Shown: one piece after another, positions 1 through 6,407 of the stretch | Position numbering within the stretch: position 1 is the stretch's first letter | Layout: the number at the start of each line of letters is the position of its first letter | From: an uncultured Chlamydiae bacterium | GTDB lineage: Bacteria > Chlamydiota > Chlamydiia > Chlamydiales > 2-12-FULL-49-11 | Length of the DNA: 19,669 nt | Direction: 5' to 3' | Assembly: GCA_937996705.1 (NCBI GenBank) | Contig: CALKUQ010000023.1 | Span: forward strand, 1 to 19,669 | The notes under the pieces: generated by a model | What the model saw: only the letters and a program-made list of their open reading frames with translations | Told to the model about the DNA's origin: nothing | Databases searched by the model: none | Position numbers and translations under genes: made by a program

Positions 1-151
1 AAGATGAAGATGCAGGTAATGAAAGATGGGTAAGATTCATTTGGAAGAGGTATATAGCAGTTATAGGATCAAGCCTCTTTTAGCCACAATTATGATATGT
101 ACAAAGCATTTTAATTTACAATTACTTAAATAAAATATAAGCTTTTAAAGC
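1..151. other. Gene-free left edge, possible tail of an upstream gene
   Basis: No complete gene fits here. In frame 3 an open stretch reads in from outside the window and stops with TAG at 81-83. It begins with acidic residues (DEDAGNERW) and ends hydrophobic (AVIGSSLF), so it could be the last 26 residues of an upstream gene, but it is too short to tell. Frame 1 closes at a TAA at 31-33. Positions 30-55 are a perfect copy of a 26 bp intergenic repeat found again at 18104-18129, which argues that at least this part is non-coding. No strong promoter for the protease gene at 152 is visible; a weak TTTACA (115-120) and TATAAG (136-141) pair is separated by only 15 bp. Confidence 0.4.
30..55 (+). 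repeat. 26 bp intergenic repeat, module D copy 1
   Basis: The block containing ATTCATTTGGAAGAGGT is identical over 26 bp to 18104-18129. It is close to 17036-17060 (ATTCATCTGGAAGAGGT), where it directly follows module B of the larger intergenic repeat. Its function is unknown. Each copy lies upstream of a rightward gene. Confidence 0.75.
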
Positions 152-892
152 ATGAGTGTTACCTATATTTCTCCTGCAACGAATTGGTGCGGCATCTCTG
201 TAGAGGAACAGCCTTTAATCAGAGGGGCCCCTTCAGTGCTTATACAAGAAAAAATAGTCTCTATCTCTCTTGCTGGTTTTATGATAGCGAGTCAAATCTG
301 TATGTCGTGGACTTCGACAATCACTTTAAATATTTTTTTAACATCAATCACCTATCTTTCAGAAACCTACCTAAGAAAGGGGAGGGAGTCCAACATTCGG
401 TGGTTGAGCACAACCAAAATTCACTTTAAAAGCACTCTAACCTCTATTGCAAGCACATTTTTCTTTAGCCTTTTAGCCGGATTAACAACAAATCCCAGCC
501 AAGTGATAGCCCAGCAAATTCTCACAGGGGACCCTTGGATATTATTTTCAGTTTCCGTAAATGCTCCGATTTGCGAGGAAATTCTTTTTCGCGGATTTCT
601 AAAAGAGCGAATAGAAGATATATCCTACCTTTTTGGAAACCATATTTGTGACATCCCTGATCACATCCAATCGATTTTCTCTTCAATTACTCAAGCAGCT
701 ATCTTTGGCTACCTTCATATAACAGATAACCAAGTTTTAGAAACCGGAAGTAAATTGAAAGTCTTGATTGGAACGATGATTTCTGGCATAATCTTTTCAT
801 CAGAGGGGTCAAGAAACAGCTCACTTCTCCCCGCAATCGGGCTGCATGCTGCAAACAATTCAGGACTTTGTTTTGGCCTCCTTCTCAAATAA
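152..892 (+). CDS. CPBP-family intramembrane metalloprotease (Rce1/CAAX protease-like)
   Basis: This is a 246-residue predicted membrane protein with the three signature motifs of the CPBP/Abi (type II CAAX prenyl endopeptidase-like) family in the right order: EExxxR at residues 142-147 (EEILFR), FxxxH at 185-189 (FGYLH), and HxxxN at 232-236 (HAANN). In the family these glutamate, histidine and asparagine residues lie in the membrane at the active site. Hydrophobic segments are visible at about 36-70, 95-115, 128-145, 175-190 and 205-240. Bacterial members act in peptide maturation, bacteriocin self-immunity or stress signalling; which applies here cannot be read from sequence. The ATG at 152 has only a weak ribosome site. 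The 3' end overlaps the next gene by 47 bp, which suggests co-transcription and perhaps coupled translation. Confidence 0.8.
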   Translation: MSVTYISPATNWCGISVEEQPLIRGAPSVLIQEKIVSISLAGFMIASQICMSWTSTITLNIFLTSITYLSETYLRKGRESNIRWLSTTKIHFKSTLTSIASTFFFSLLAGLTTNPSQVIAQQILTGDPWILFSVSVNAPICEEILFRGFLKERIEDISYLFGNHICDIPDHIQSIFSSITQAAIFGYLHITDNQVLETGSKLKVLIGTMISGIIFSSEGSRNSSLLPAIGLHAANNSGLCFGLLLK

Positions 893-1385
893 GAGTTTTT
901 TTTACGTAATAGATGCCTACAACCTCCTTTTTAAGACAAGAAAACCGTCTAAATTTTCAGAGCAAAGTAAAAACGACTTCATCTCCCTGTTAGATAACTG
1001 GATGGGCTCTTTTGGATTTAAAGGGATTCTTATTTTTGACTCTAACCCGAATCATGCAAGGGACTATCCAACAAAAAGCCGTCTCAACCACCTTGAAATC
1101 GCCCATGCACCTATTAACCTCGAAGGTGATCTCTACATCCTGGAATATCTATCCGCATTAAAAAACAAACCACAGGTAAGACTTATCACCTCAGATAGAG
1201 AGCTAAGCGCTCACGCCAAAAACCTTCAGATTAAAACCATTAGCTGCTCTGAATTTTACAGCCACCTCACAGAACTCGCCCAAAAAAGTGAGGCTATAAA
1301 AAATGACCTTAAACCTCACAGAGATTCAAAACAAGAGATCGAACGCCTCGAAAAAATTTTTGAGTCGAATAGCAAAAAACTCTAA
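846..1385 (+). CDS. NYN-domain protein, YacP/Rae1-like ribonuclease
   Basis: A 179-residue protein resembling the YacP-type NYN (PIN-like) nuclease fold. Visible acidic positions that match the family pattern are VIDAYN (D23, N26), IFD (D65), LEGDLYI (D95) and ITSDREL (D117). The segment SDRELSAHA followed by ISCSEF is typical of the C-terminal half. Bacillus Rae1/YacP is a ribosome-associated endoribonuclease; a similar RNA-cleaving role is plausible but is inference, since fold members also act on other RNAs. The C-terminal ~35 residues are charged and probably helical. The ATG at 846 lies inside the protease gene. The only nearby in-frame alternative is a TTG at 873, also inside it, so the overlap is real whichever is used. 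The gene is likely co-transcribed with the protease. Confidence 0.7.
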   Translation: MLQTIQDFVLASFSNKSFFYVIDAYNLLFKTRKPSKFSEQSKNDFISLLDNWMGSFGFKGILIFDSNPNHARDYPTKSRLNHLEIAHAPINLEGDLYILEYLSALKNKPQVRLITSDRELSAHAKNLQIKTISCSEFYSHLTELAQKSEAIKNDLKPHRDSKQEIERLEKIFESNSKKL

Positions 1386-1442
1386 ATCAGCGACTTAAAA
1401 ATATTTTCCCATGCTCTATACTTTCTAAAAAGGGAGTTAATC

Positions 1443-1613
1443 ATGTGTAATTGCGGAAAAAAACATCAAAAAAACAACGAAAAGCCTACTTGTGAAAACA
1501 ATCATTATCCTTGCGGAAGCAACTGCTGCTCAAAAGAGGAGCAGTGCAGGCATGAGCGCTGCATCCCCTTAGCCAACAATTCAGAGTCAGAAACCCCAAG
1601 TCCGCAAGAATAG
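1443..1613 (+). CDS. Small cysteine-rich protein, 56 residues
   Basis: A short gene with a strong Shine-Dalgarno (AGGGAG at about 1431-1436) a few bases before its ATG. It encodes 56 residues containing eight cysteines (2, 4, 17, 24, 28, 29, 35, 40). They form a CxC pair at the N-terminus and a CxxxCC-x5-C-x4-C pattern in the middle (PCGSNCCSKEEQCRHERC), with a Ser/Glu/Pro tail. No signal peptide is visible. The pattern could bind metal or form disulfides; I do not recognise a family. A TATACT at 1417-1422 may be its -10 box, without a good -35. It ends 13 bp before the convergent end of the leftward gene at 1627. The adjacent 361-residue protein (4388-5473) uses similar CC-containing motifs, but homology is not demonstrable by eye. 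Confidence 0.7.
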   Translation: MCNCGKKHQKNNEKPTCENNHYPCGSNCCSKEEQCRHERCIPLANNSESETPSPQE

Positions 1614-1626
1614 TTTAGATTCTCTT

Positions 1627-2844
1627 TTAAAGATCAAATACATTTGAGCCGTCAAGATCACCAAGATCATCAGTATTGATTCCACGGCTTCTCAAAAAAT
1701 CATCCAGATCACCATGCGCTTCCCAATCCACCTGCCCAGAAGATCCCATACTAAAACCCTGCAAAGCATTTTTAGCAACTTTATTAACCAAAGCCTCAGA
1801 GGAGCTAGATTTTGCTCCAGAGGGATTTGCAGAAGCTTTGGGTGGACTTTTCTTTTCTACCCTCTTTCTTGTAACCTGTGACATAAGTGATGCGCAACGC
1901 CTCCCCCTTGCAGCTTTCTTAGCAGGCGCTTCTAAAGGAGCGGCACTTCCTAAGGTAACACTCACTTCGCTCGGTTTTTCAAGAACATACACTTTTGATT
2001 TAATTTCTTTTTTTGAAAATTCTTTAAAATCAAATATCTTACCCACCGGAAACCGATTACTTATCAAGCGAACCAACTTCGCAGAATCTAAAAAAAATGG
2101 GGTAATTTTCTTTTCTGCACAAATCTTATCTATAGTAGAATGCAAAAATTCTACAACTGGTTCGCTTCTGTTTAGTGATGAGTAATTCACTCTTACATAA
2201 GACTTTCCTTTTTTTACACAAAGGGCCAATTTGATTGCCTCTGCTAACACCCCTTTTCTCTCAAGAGTCCATTTCACCTCTGTCTTTTTAATTGCTTCTT
2301 CACTTTGCGGGTAGCTAATTCTTGCACAATGTTGAGAATTCATAAAAATTTTTCTCTGAAATTTAACTCCAAACTTAATCCACTTCTCAACCAAACCTTT
2401 TATACCCCGTTTCTGTAAGGAAAATACCGGCTTTTTTTGAGAAATACAGAGCTCTTTTACCTTATCATTAAACAATTTATCTGGAGGATGTTTCTGCCCG
2501 AGCCTTACTACAGTTTTAAAACCCTTCGCATCCAAATAAACTGCACTAAGCGCATCTGCGACGGTTTCTATTTCATATTTTTTCCAGGGCCGTTTCTTCG
2601 GAAGCTTAATCTTACCGATTTTTTCACCACCGCTCGCTAATGGAACGCCCTCTTCAAGGACCCGTCTTTTCACTCTTCGATCAGAGAGAGGTAGAGCAGC
2701 CGAGTGAGAGCCCCCTCCTCCTGAAATTGCTTTAAGGGCTACAGCTTGGAGATCAACATTTTTTTTAATAGATCCAGCAGCTCTACATCCTGATAAATCA
2801 TGTTTTACCCTCTCTGCAACTCCGCTTGCAATCAGACTAAGCAT
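1627..2844 (-). CDS. Hypothetical 405-residue protein with duplicated basic domain and acidic tail
   Basis: I do not recognise a family. The start is supported by an AGGAG six bases before the ATG. The protein has a Gly/Ser-rich N-terminal region (residues 38-50, GGGGSHS) and a lysine-rich core. It then has a very basic stretch at 309-332 (KKAARGRR and RKRVEKK) resembling a bipartite nuclear-localisation pattern, and an acidic C-terminus (375-405, repeated DDL/GDLD). Within the core, residues 87-165 and 192-270 align by eye: W-x-x-x-E, a run of Ala, KG followed by VR, KK..P.F, then a hydrophobic segment with F.V. This suggests an ancient duplication. Composition and modularity fit a host-targeted effector, which is inference. 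The 5' neighbour is divergent across a 430 bp gap. Confidence 0.6.
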   Translation of the reverse strand: MLSLIASGVAERVKHDLSGCRAAGSIKKNVDLQAVALKAISGGGGSHSAALPLSDRRVKRRVLEEGVPLASGGEKIGKIKLPKKRPWKKYEIETVADALSAVYLDAKGFKTVVRLGQKHPPDKLFNDKVKELCISQKKPVFSLQKRGIKGLVEKWIKFGVKFQRKIFMNSQHCARISYPQSEEAIKKTEVKWTLERKGVLAEAIKLALCVKKGKSYVRVNYSSLNRSEPVVEFLHSTIDKICAEKKITPFFLDSAKLVRLISNRFPVGKIFDFKEFSKKEIKSKVYVLEKPSEVSVTLGSAAPLEAPAKKAARGRRCASLMSQVTRKRVEKKSPPKASANPSGAKSSSSEALVNKVAKNALQGFSMGSSGQVDWEAHGDLDDFLRSRGINTDDLGDLDGSNVFDL

Positions 2845-3277
2845 GTTAACTCCTGTTGTTTGAATTTTCTTATAATTTTTTATTTCCTAACCATGTTCGT
2901 CTGCTTAAAAACACCAAAACCTCTCTTACTAAATTTGCGACAGGATTCCCCGCGTCATAAAAGTAACAACACTCCCCTTTGCAAAACGAGATTCTTCAAA
3001 CACTCTCAGTATAAATTTAAACAGGACATAACCATCATTTTTCAGAAAATTTTGCAAATAGCCTAAATCAGTTTAGTTTATTTTTCCATAACAATTTAAA
3101 TAAAAATAAATAATCAATCATAAATAGAGAGGAATTTTTTTTTATTTTATCGCACGCATAAAAAATTGAATTCAGAAACAAATTGTAAATATTCAATGAA
3201 TTTCATAGAATCAAATGCAAAGATTTAGCAAAGAAAATTAACCCGATTCCTTAAATGCATTTGCAGGAGCACGTCAG
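2845..3277. other. AT-rich divergent intergenic region
   Basis: This 433 bp gap separates divergent genes. It is very AT-rich, most strongly between 3060 and 3180 (runs such as AATAAAAATAAATAATC and a TTTTTTTTTATTTTAT tract). An open frame at 2800-3066 has no ribosome site and overlaps the start of the leftward gene, so I treat it as chance. The gap holds a candidate promoter for the rightward gene (3183-3211) and, for the leftward gene, a possible TATAAG -10 box read on the minus strand at about 2870, without a convincing -35. No RNA gene or repeat is evident. Confidence 0.6.
3183..3211 (+). promoter_or_regulatory. Candidate sigma70-type promoter for the 3278 gene
   Basis: TTGTAA (3183-3188) and TAGAAT (3206-3211) are separated by exactly 17 bp. 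They match the TTGACA/TATAAT consensus at four and five of six positions. The expected transcription start near 3218 would leave a ~60 nt leader. Confidence 0.4.
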
Positions 3278-4279
3278 ATGGCACAAGCATTAATTCCTTC
3301 TCAGAGAACTTCCCTACCCTTCCCATACCACACGGAAGAGAGACTCATTCTAGATGTTGACGGATTTTATTATAAATGTTTCCCCCTTGACTATTGTCCA
3401 ATAGCGTACATAGTCCCCGATGGCATGGGCTCAGGCGGAAGTGTACTGAGTATATCCGGAATCGCACACGGTGCAATTCATTATCTAGTCCAAAATATGT
3501 CTGATTCAGGCCCTCTAGGACCTCCAATGCTCTTAGGCGGCTCGGGAAGGGTGAAAGCCCTACACGATTACTTCCTAAGAAAAAGCTATATCGCTTATCA
3601 AATTCCATTTTCCATGGCAGTGATCCAAGATCCAAGTTTACCTTTACCTAAAACTTCGCCTGTAGCAGTTGATGCGCCAACGACAGAACCAGCACCCCCC
3701 AAAAGAGCTCCTATTCATAATAAAGGAAAGATCTACGGCAGTTGGACCGAAACAATGAAAACTTATTTCAAAGACCTTATTACCAGTCATGGTCGAAATA
3801 ATCTTCTTATACATAAAAAGATGAGTGAACTTTATCCTGACGCATTTAATAAAAGTTCTCGTAGTAAAACACACCAAATTATTCACGCAAAAAAATCTCT
3901 TGGATTAGCCTCTTCCATGCATATTAATTATCGAAAACTTGAAGGAAAAGAATTTAGAATTCCTAGAGCCCTTGCTCATCGATCCCGTTCCTATGTCGAT
4001 TTTATTAACCTATTTGATACCGAGTGCCCAAATTGGCTCAAAGATCATGGCTTGGATAGAACAAAATCGAGAGCAAGACACCTCTGGAAGGAGTTAAGGA
4101 GTCCCTTATATGAAATCACCGATCAAGCCAAAGATTATATCAAACACCAACTCAGTAAAAACAACAACACTTTTAAAGAGATCCTCTATAAAGCAGAAAA
4201 GCTTGATAACAGAATGTTCAATCCAGCCCTGTCAGTATCGGAAAAAATCACAATCATTCGAAAGCTAGCAAAAACCTAA
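3278..4279 (+). CDS. Hypothetical 333-residue protein with Myb/SANT-like helical segment
   Basis: The start is supported by an AGGAG nine bases before the ATG. The first ~115 residues form one region with mixed strands and Gly-rich turns (GMGSGGS at 49-55, LLGGSGR at 85-91). A proline/alanine-rich linker follows at 117-146 (PLPKTSPVA to PPKRAP), then a basic helical region to the end. Residues 152-212 (GSWTETMKTYFK, then HKKMSELYPDAF, ending KKSLGL) resemble a Myb/SANT or short helix-turn-helix repeat: an initial W, an aromatic/acidic pattern and a terminal KK..LGL. This would suggest nucleic-acid binding but is only pattern-level. Residues 230-333 are another Lys/Arg-rich helical stretch. 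No signal peptide or membrane segment is visible. It appears monocistronic, and the downstream gene converges on it. Confidence 0.6.
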   Translation: MAQALIPSQRTSLPFPYHTEERLILDVDGFYYKCFPLDYCPIAYIVPDGMGSGGSVLSISGIAHGAIHYLVQNMSDSGPLGPPMLLGGSGRVKALHDYFLRKSYIAYQIPFSMAVIQDPSLPLPKTSPVAVDAPTTEPAPPKRAPIHNKGKIYGSWTETMKTYFKDLITSHGRNNLLIHKKMSELYPDAFNKSSRSKTHQIIHAKKSLGLASSMHINYRKLEGKEFRIPRALAHRSRSYVDFINLFDTECPNWLKDHGLDRTKSRARHLWKELRSPLYEITDQAKDYIKHQLSKNNNTFKEILYKAEKLDNRMFNPALSVSEKITIIRKLAKT

Positions 4280-4310
4280 AAAGCGATCTCCCCCAATTGT
4301 CCCCCTCACC

Positions 4311-4343
4311 CAAAAAAAGAGGGAGCTTTAGCAGCCCCCTCTT
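4311..4343 (-). terminator. Intrinsic terminator for the leftward cysteine-rich gene
   Basis: AAGAGGGAGCT (4317-4327) and AGCCCCCTCTT (4333-4343) form an 11 bp stem with one mismatch and a 5 nt loop. On the minus strand the stem is followed by a run of seven T (the A run at 4312-4318, overlapping the stem base). It lies 45 bp after the stop of the 4388-5473 gene. No T-run follows on the plus strand, so it is probably not an efficient terminator for the convergent 3278-4279 gene. Confidence 0.8.
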
Positions 4344-4387
4344 CCTTAACTACCTTAATCTGCTGAAAAATTTTCAGCAAGATCTCT

Positions 4388-5473
4388 TTAACAACCCATG
4401 CCGCAGCCACCGTTACAAATGGTTTCTCCTTGTTGGCAACATATGCCACTATCGGCCGTTCCAGAAACAGTGCACATCGTATTGTTAGAGCAGCAGCTAG
4501 AATGCCTTGAACAGGGATCTCCATATTGCAGTGCGCTATCACAACAAACCCCATTAACATTGACTTGTTCTGGAGCGCAACAAATGCCATCTACACTTGT
4601 TTGGCCTTCAGGGCAACAAGAAACCCCATTAGTAATGGTTCCTGGATTGCAACAAATCCCACCAATATTAAGCTGTCCTTGTTGGCAGCAAATGCAATCA
4701 AGCGCGATTTGTCCTTCAGGACATACATTGAAACAACATCCTTGTACATTGCTTCCAGAGCAACCATAGAATGTCTCGCCGTTACCCATAGCTGAACAGC
4801 AGCTCTCAGAAGCTAAACAATAATTTGTTGTTGATTTTGAAACACCTTGGTAACAAGGATTTGCACATACCCCACCGACGTTGATTGCCCCTTGAGCACA
4901 ACAAATGCCATTAGCGTTGATTTGTCCTGCTGCACAACAAATGCCATTATCGTTGATTTGTCCTGCTGCACAACAAATACCATTAGCGTTGATTTGTCCT
5001 TGTGCGCAACAAATGCCATTAGTGTCGCTTGTTCCTTTAGGACATGATCCGCAGGCACCATTAATAAATACCATATTAGGATCGTTACATACACAATTCC
5101 CATTCAAGTCTAGAGTGGCATCATCTGGACACTCACATGTATTGACAGTAATAACACACGTTGTTATGCAGGAATTTAAATTGTTAATGTTTGGACAGGG
5201 TGGACATGATGTCGACGTAACGTTAGAAGCACCTAATGTCATAGAGCAACCCGTTCCACTTACAAAAACTAAACCACCCAATGAGGTCATCTCATACACG
5301 CAGATAGTCTCTCCTTTAGAATTCTCTATTTGTAAAGCACCATTTATTAACGCCATTCCAACACCATCGCCTGCTGGAAGCGAATTGCCAACGCCAGAAG
5401 TATTTCCAATTAGATTAATAGGTTCATTACAATTATTAGTGAGTGAAATAGATATACCCGGATTATTAACCAT
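4388..5473 (-). CDS. Cysteine-rich repeat protein, 361 residues with 50 cysteines
   Basis: The ATG is preceded by AAGGGA at good spacing. Residues 1-90 form a cysteine-poor beta-rich head (SISLTNNCNEPINL and GLVFVSGTGCSMTL). From about 90 onward the protein is cysteine-dense, with 50 cysteines in total. It contains tandem 12-residue units of the form ICCAxGQINxNG. The first block (152-203) has four near-identical units and the second (256-311) has more diverged ones such as ICCQQGQLNIGG and CCPEGQTSVDGI. The tail has a CSRHSSCC pattern. No signal peptide is visible despite the apparent need for disulfides. Chlamydiae are known for disulfide-linked cysteine-rich envelope proteins (OmcA/OmcB), but this is not recognisably either. 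It may be a structural or surface protein, or metal-binding; function is unknown. A consensus -10 (5520-5525) and an intrinsic terminator bracket it as a single unit. Confidence 0.75.
   Translation of the reverse strand: MVNNPGISISLTNNCNEPINLIGNTSGVGNSLPAGDGVGMALINGALQIENSKGETICVYEMTSLGGLVFVSGTGCSMTLGASNVTSTSCPPCPNINNLNSCITTCVITVNTCECPDDATLDLNGNCVCNDPNMVFINGACGSCPKGTSDTNGICCAQGQINANGICCAAGQINDNGICCAAGQINANGICCAQGAINVGGVCANPCYQGVSKSTTNYCLASESCCSAMGNGETFYGCSGSNVQGCCFNVCPEGQIALDCICCQQGQLNIGGICCNPGTITNGVSCCPEGQTSVDGICCAPEQVNVNGVCCDSALQYGDPCSRHSSCCSNNTMCTVSGTADSGICCQQGETICNGGCGMGC
4865..5020 (-). repeat. 36 bp coding minisatellite in the cysteine-rich gene
   Basis: Four consecutive ~36 bp units encode ICCAxGQINxNG (protein residues 152-203). 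The middle units are nearly identical at DNA level. On the plus strand each contains GTTGATTTGTCCT and then a GCACAACAAAT(G/A)CCATTA segment. The high nucleotide identity compared with the diverged second block (4541-4708) points to recent expansion or homogenisation. Each unit is a multiple of three, so copy changes keep the frame. Confidence 0.85.
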
Positions 5474-5519
5474 AGCATTCCCTTTTTTTATTTTTAAAAG
5501 AAAAATTATCTTATTATTT

Positions 5520-5525
5520 ATTATA
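5520..5525 (-). promoter_or_regulatory. Consensus -10 box upstream of the cysteine-rich gene
   Basis: Read leftward, the sequence is TATAAT, matching the consensus at all six positions. It predicts a transcript starting near 5513 with a ~40 nt leader. The -35 position, around 5543-5548, reads GTTACG and is poor, so this is a tentative call. Confidence 0.35.
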
Positions 5526-5553
5526 TAAAAAATTAAATTAACCGTAACATATT

Positions 5554-5571
5554 GGCTCTGTTGCCTAATTC
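5554..5571 (-). mobile_element. Putative terminal inverted repeat of a decayed IS5-family element
   Basis: GGCTCTGTTGCCTAATTC lies ~65 bp beyond the transposase stop. It resembles the ends of IS903-type IS5-family elements, which begin GGCTTTGTTG followed by AT-rich sequence. No matching opposite end was found in the window, which fits a truncated element. Confidence 0.5.
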
Positions 5572-5590
5572 AAAATGATCTACAGGCAGC

Positions 5591-5611
5591 GTGATTTTCA
5601 AAGAAAATCAC
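5591..5611. other. Perfect 9 bp hairpin inside the IS remnant
   Basis: GTGATTTTC and GAAAATCAC flank a 3 nt loop (AAA), between the transposase stop and the presumed element end. There is no T-run on either side, so it is not a standard terminator. It may be a subterminal element feature or a block to transcription passing through the element. Confidence 0.6.
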
Positions 5612-5635
5612 CGATGCTATTCATAATTAGATAAT

Positions 5636-6052
5636 TTATCTTGCAGCTTTAGATTTATTCATTTTATTTAAAATCAACAATTTAATATAGACTTCAGAAT
5701 CAATATTTCCATTAGATCTACTAGAAAGCTCTTCATCTAAAACCCGCTTCCATGTAGAGAAAGTTCCTTCCACGTGAGCTCTCTCATTGTATCCAGTAAG
5801 TTTAGCCCAAATAGCAGGTGCAACATCATCGCCACCCAAAGCCCGAATTAAATTCACATGACTTTGGCGAGACTTCAATCCCGTAAACGGGCTGGCACCT
5901 TTACGTGGAGGGGTTACTAACTCTTTTTGATAAGAAGTCGCGAGATCATAAAGATCATGCGTGTCAGCTATTCCATCGATAAGCAATTTTCCTTTTCAAC
6001 GATTTCCCCGATTTAGAACATCTTCAACATGCGTAAGATCATGAGTGTATTT
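5636..6052 (-). pseudogene. IS5-family (IS903-like) transposase, C-terminal remnant
   Basis: The longest open part (5636-5986) gives 116 residues. They match the C-terminal end of IS5-family DDE transposases: a basic segment, WAKLTGYNERAHVEGTFSTWK containing the glutamate of the DDE triad (HVEG), and the usual ending of a hydrophobic helix plus LNKMN. Upstream, the same frame reads THDLTHVEDVLNRGNR, then an in-frame TGA at 5996-5998, then KGKLLIDG. The coding trace therefore extends through a stop up to 6052. There the frame meets the end of the 153 bp inverted-repeat element. Family transposases are about 300 residues, so the N-terminal half or more is missing. The remnant is non-functional. 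Confidence 0.8.
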
Positions 6053-6205
6053 TGGTGCCAGGCCTGAGTTCCTGAGTCTTTTAGGTAAAATCACCTAGGT
6101 GAGGCAAGTCCTGCCTATTTTGCTCGGAAAATTTATATCTTTCTGAAAATCAATGAGTAGAGTTAATTGCTTGTAAAAAGGCTCAGGAACTCAGGCCTGG
6201 CACCA
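6053..6205. mobile_element. MITE-like 153 bp element with perfect 24 bp inverted ends
   Basis: Positions 6053-6076 (starting TGGTGCCAGGCC) and 6182-6205 (ending GGCCTGGCACCA) are perfect reverse complements over 24 bp. The 105 bp between them contain no gene. They do contain a perfect 12 bp palindrome, TCACCTAGGTGA (6091-6102), directly followed by a hairpin AGGCA-AGTCC-TGCCT (6102-6116). The perfect ends suggest recent activity or strong constraint. It abuts the transposase remnant exactly at its left end. A TT dinucleotide flanks both ends (6051-6052 and 6206-6207), which could be a 2 bp target duplication or chance. Alternatives are a REP/BIME-like palindromic repeat mobilised by a RAYT-type transposase, or a regulatory hairpin. 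Confidence 0.75.
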
Positions 6206-6219
6206 TTGGTGGCACCATT
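6198..6219 (+). repeat. Short direct repeat at the MITE right end
   Basis: TGGCACCATT occurs at 6198-6207, across the right end of the inverted-repeat element, and again at 6210-6219. This 12 bp periodicity could reflect a nested or slipped end of the element. Confidence 0.7.
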
Positions 6220-6301
6220 TGTTTGATGGCAACATTTGAATTTTTAATAACTGCATACCTGGTTCGAATCAGAGGAAGCAATCACTGATCAGACCCCTCT
6301 A

Positions 6302-6342
6302 CTAAATGAATTTATATTATAAAAGTTAAGCAATTCATTTAG
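6302..6342. promoter_or_regulatory. 11 bp perfect inverted repeat upstream of the 6408 gene
   Basis: CTAAATGAATT (6302-6312) and AATTCATTTAG (6332-6342) are perfect reverse complements separated by 19 AT-rich bases. It sits 25 bp upstream of a consensus -10 box, so it could be an operator or an upstream hairpin. It might equally be the ends of another small element. Confidence 0.5.
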
Positions 6343-6366
6343 ATAGGACTTTTTAATTTATTACCT

Positions 6367-6372
6367 TATAAT
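6367..6372 (+). promoter_or_regulatory. Candidate -10 box for the 6408 gene
   Basis: TATAAT matches the consensus exactly and lies 36 bp before the ATG. The -35 region (AGGACT or TAGGAC near 6344-6350) is poor, so use of this site would probably need an activator or another element. Confidence 0.35.
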
Positions 6373-6407
6373 CAGAGTAATTATAAATTTTTTAAGAGAT
6401 TTATTGG

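Noticed and set aside
1676..2185. 169-codon open frame on the plus strand inside the leftward 405-residue gene
   Set aside because: It is antisense to the gene with the better start signal and domain-like structure, and it has no ribosome site.
2800..3066. Open frame of 88 codons in the divergent gap
   Set aside because: No ribosome site, overlaps the start of the well-supported leftward gene, and has the composition of AT-rich intergenic DNA.
4398..5528. Several long open frames opposite the cysteine-rich gene
   Set aside because: They arise from the repetitive codons of that gene read on the other strand. They repeat the same period and lack start signals.
6228..6290. Sequence GGTTCGAATC resembling a tRNA T-loop, considered as a tRNA or attachment-site remnant
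   Set aside because: The flanking five-base stem does not pair and no acceptor, D or anticodon arms are present.
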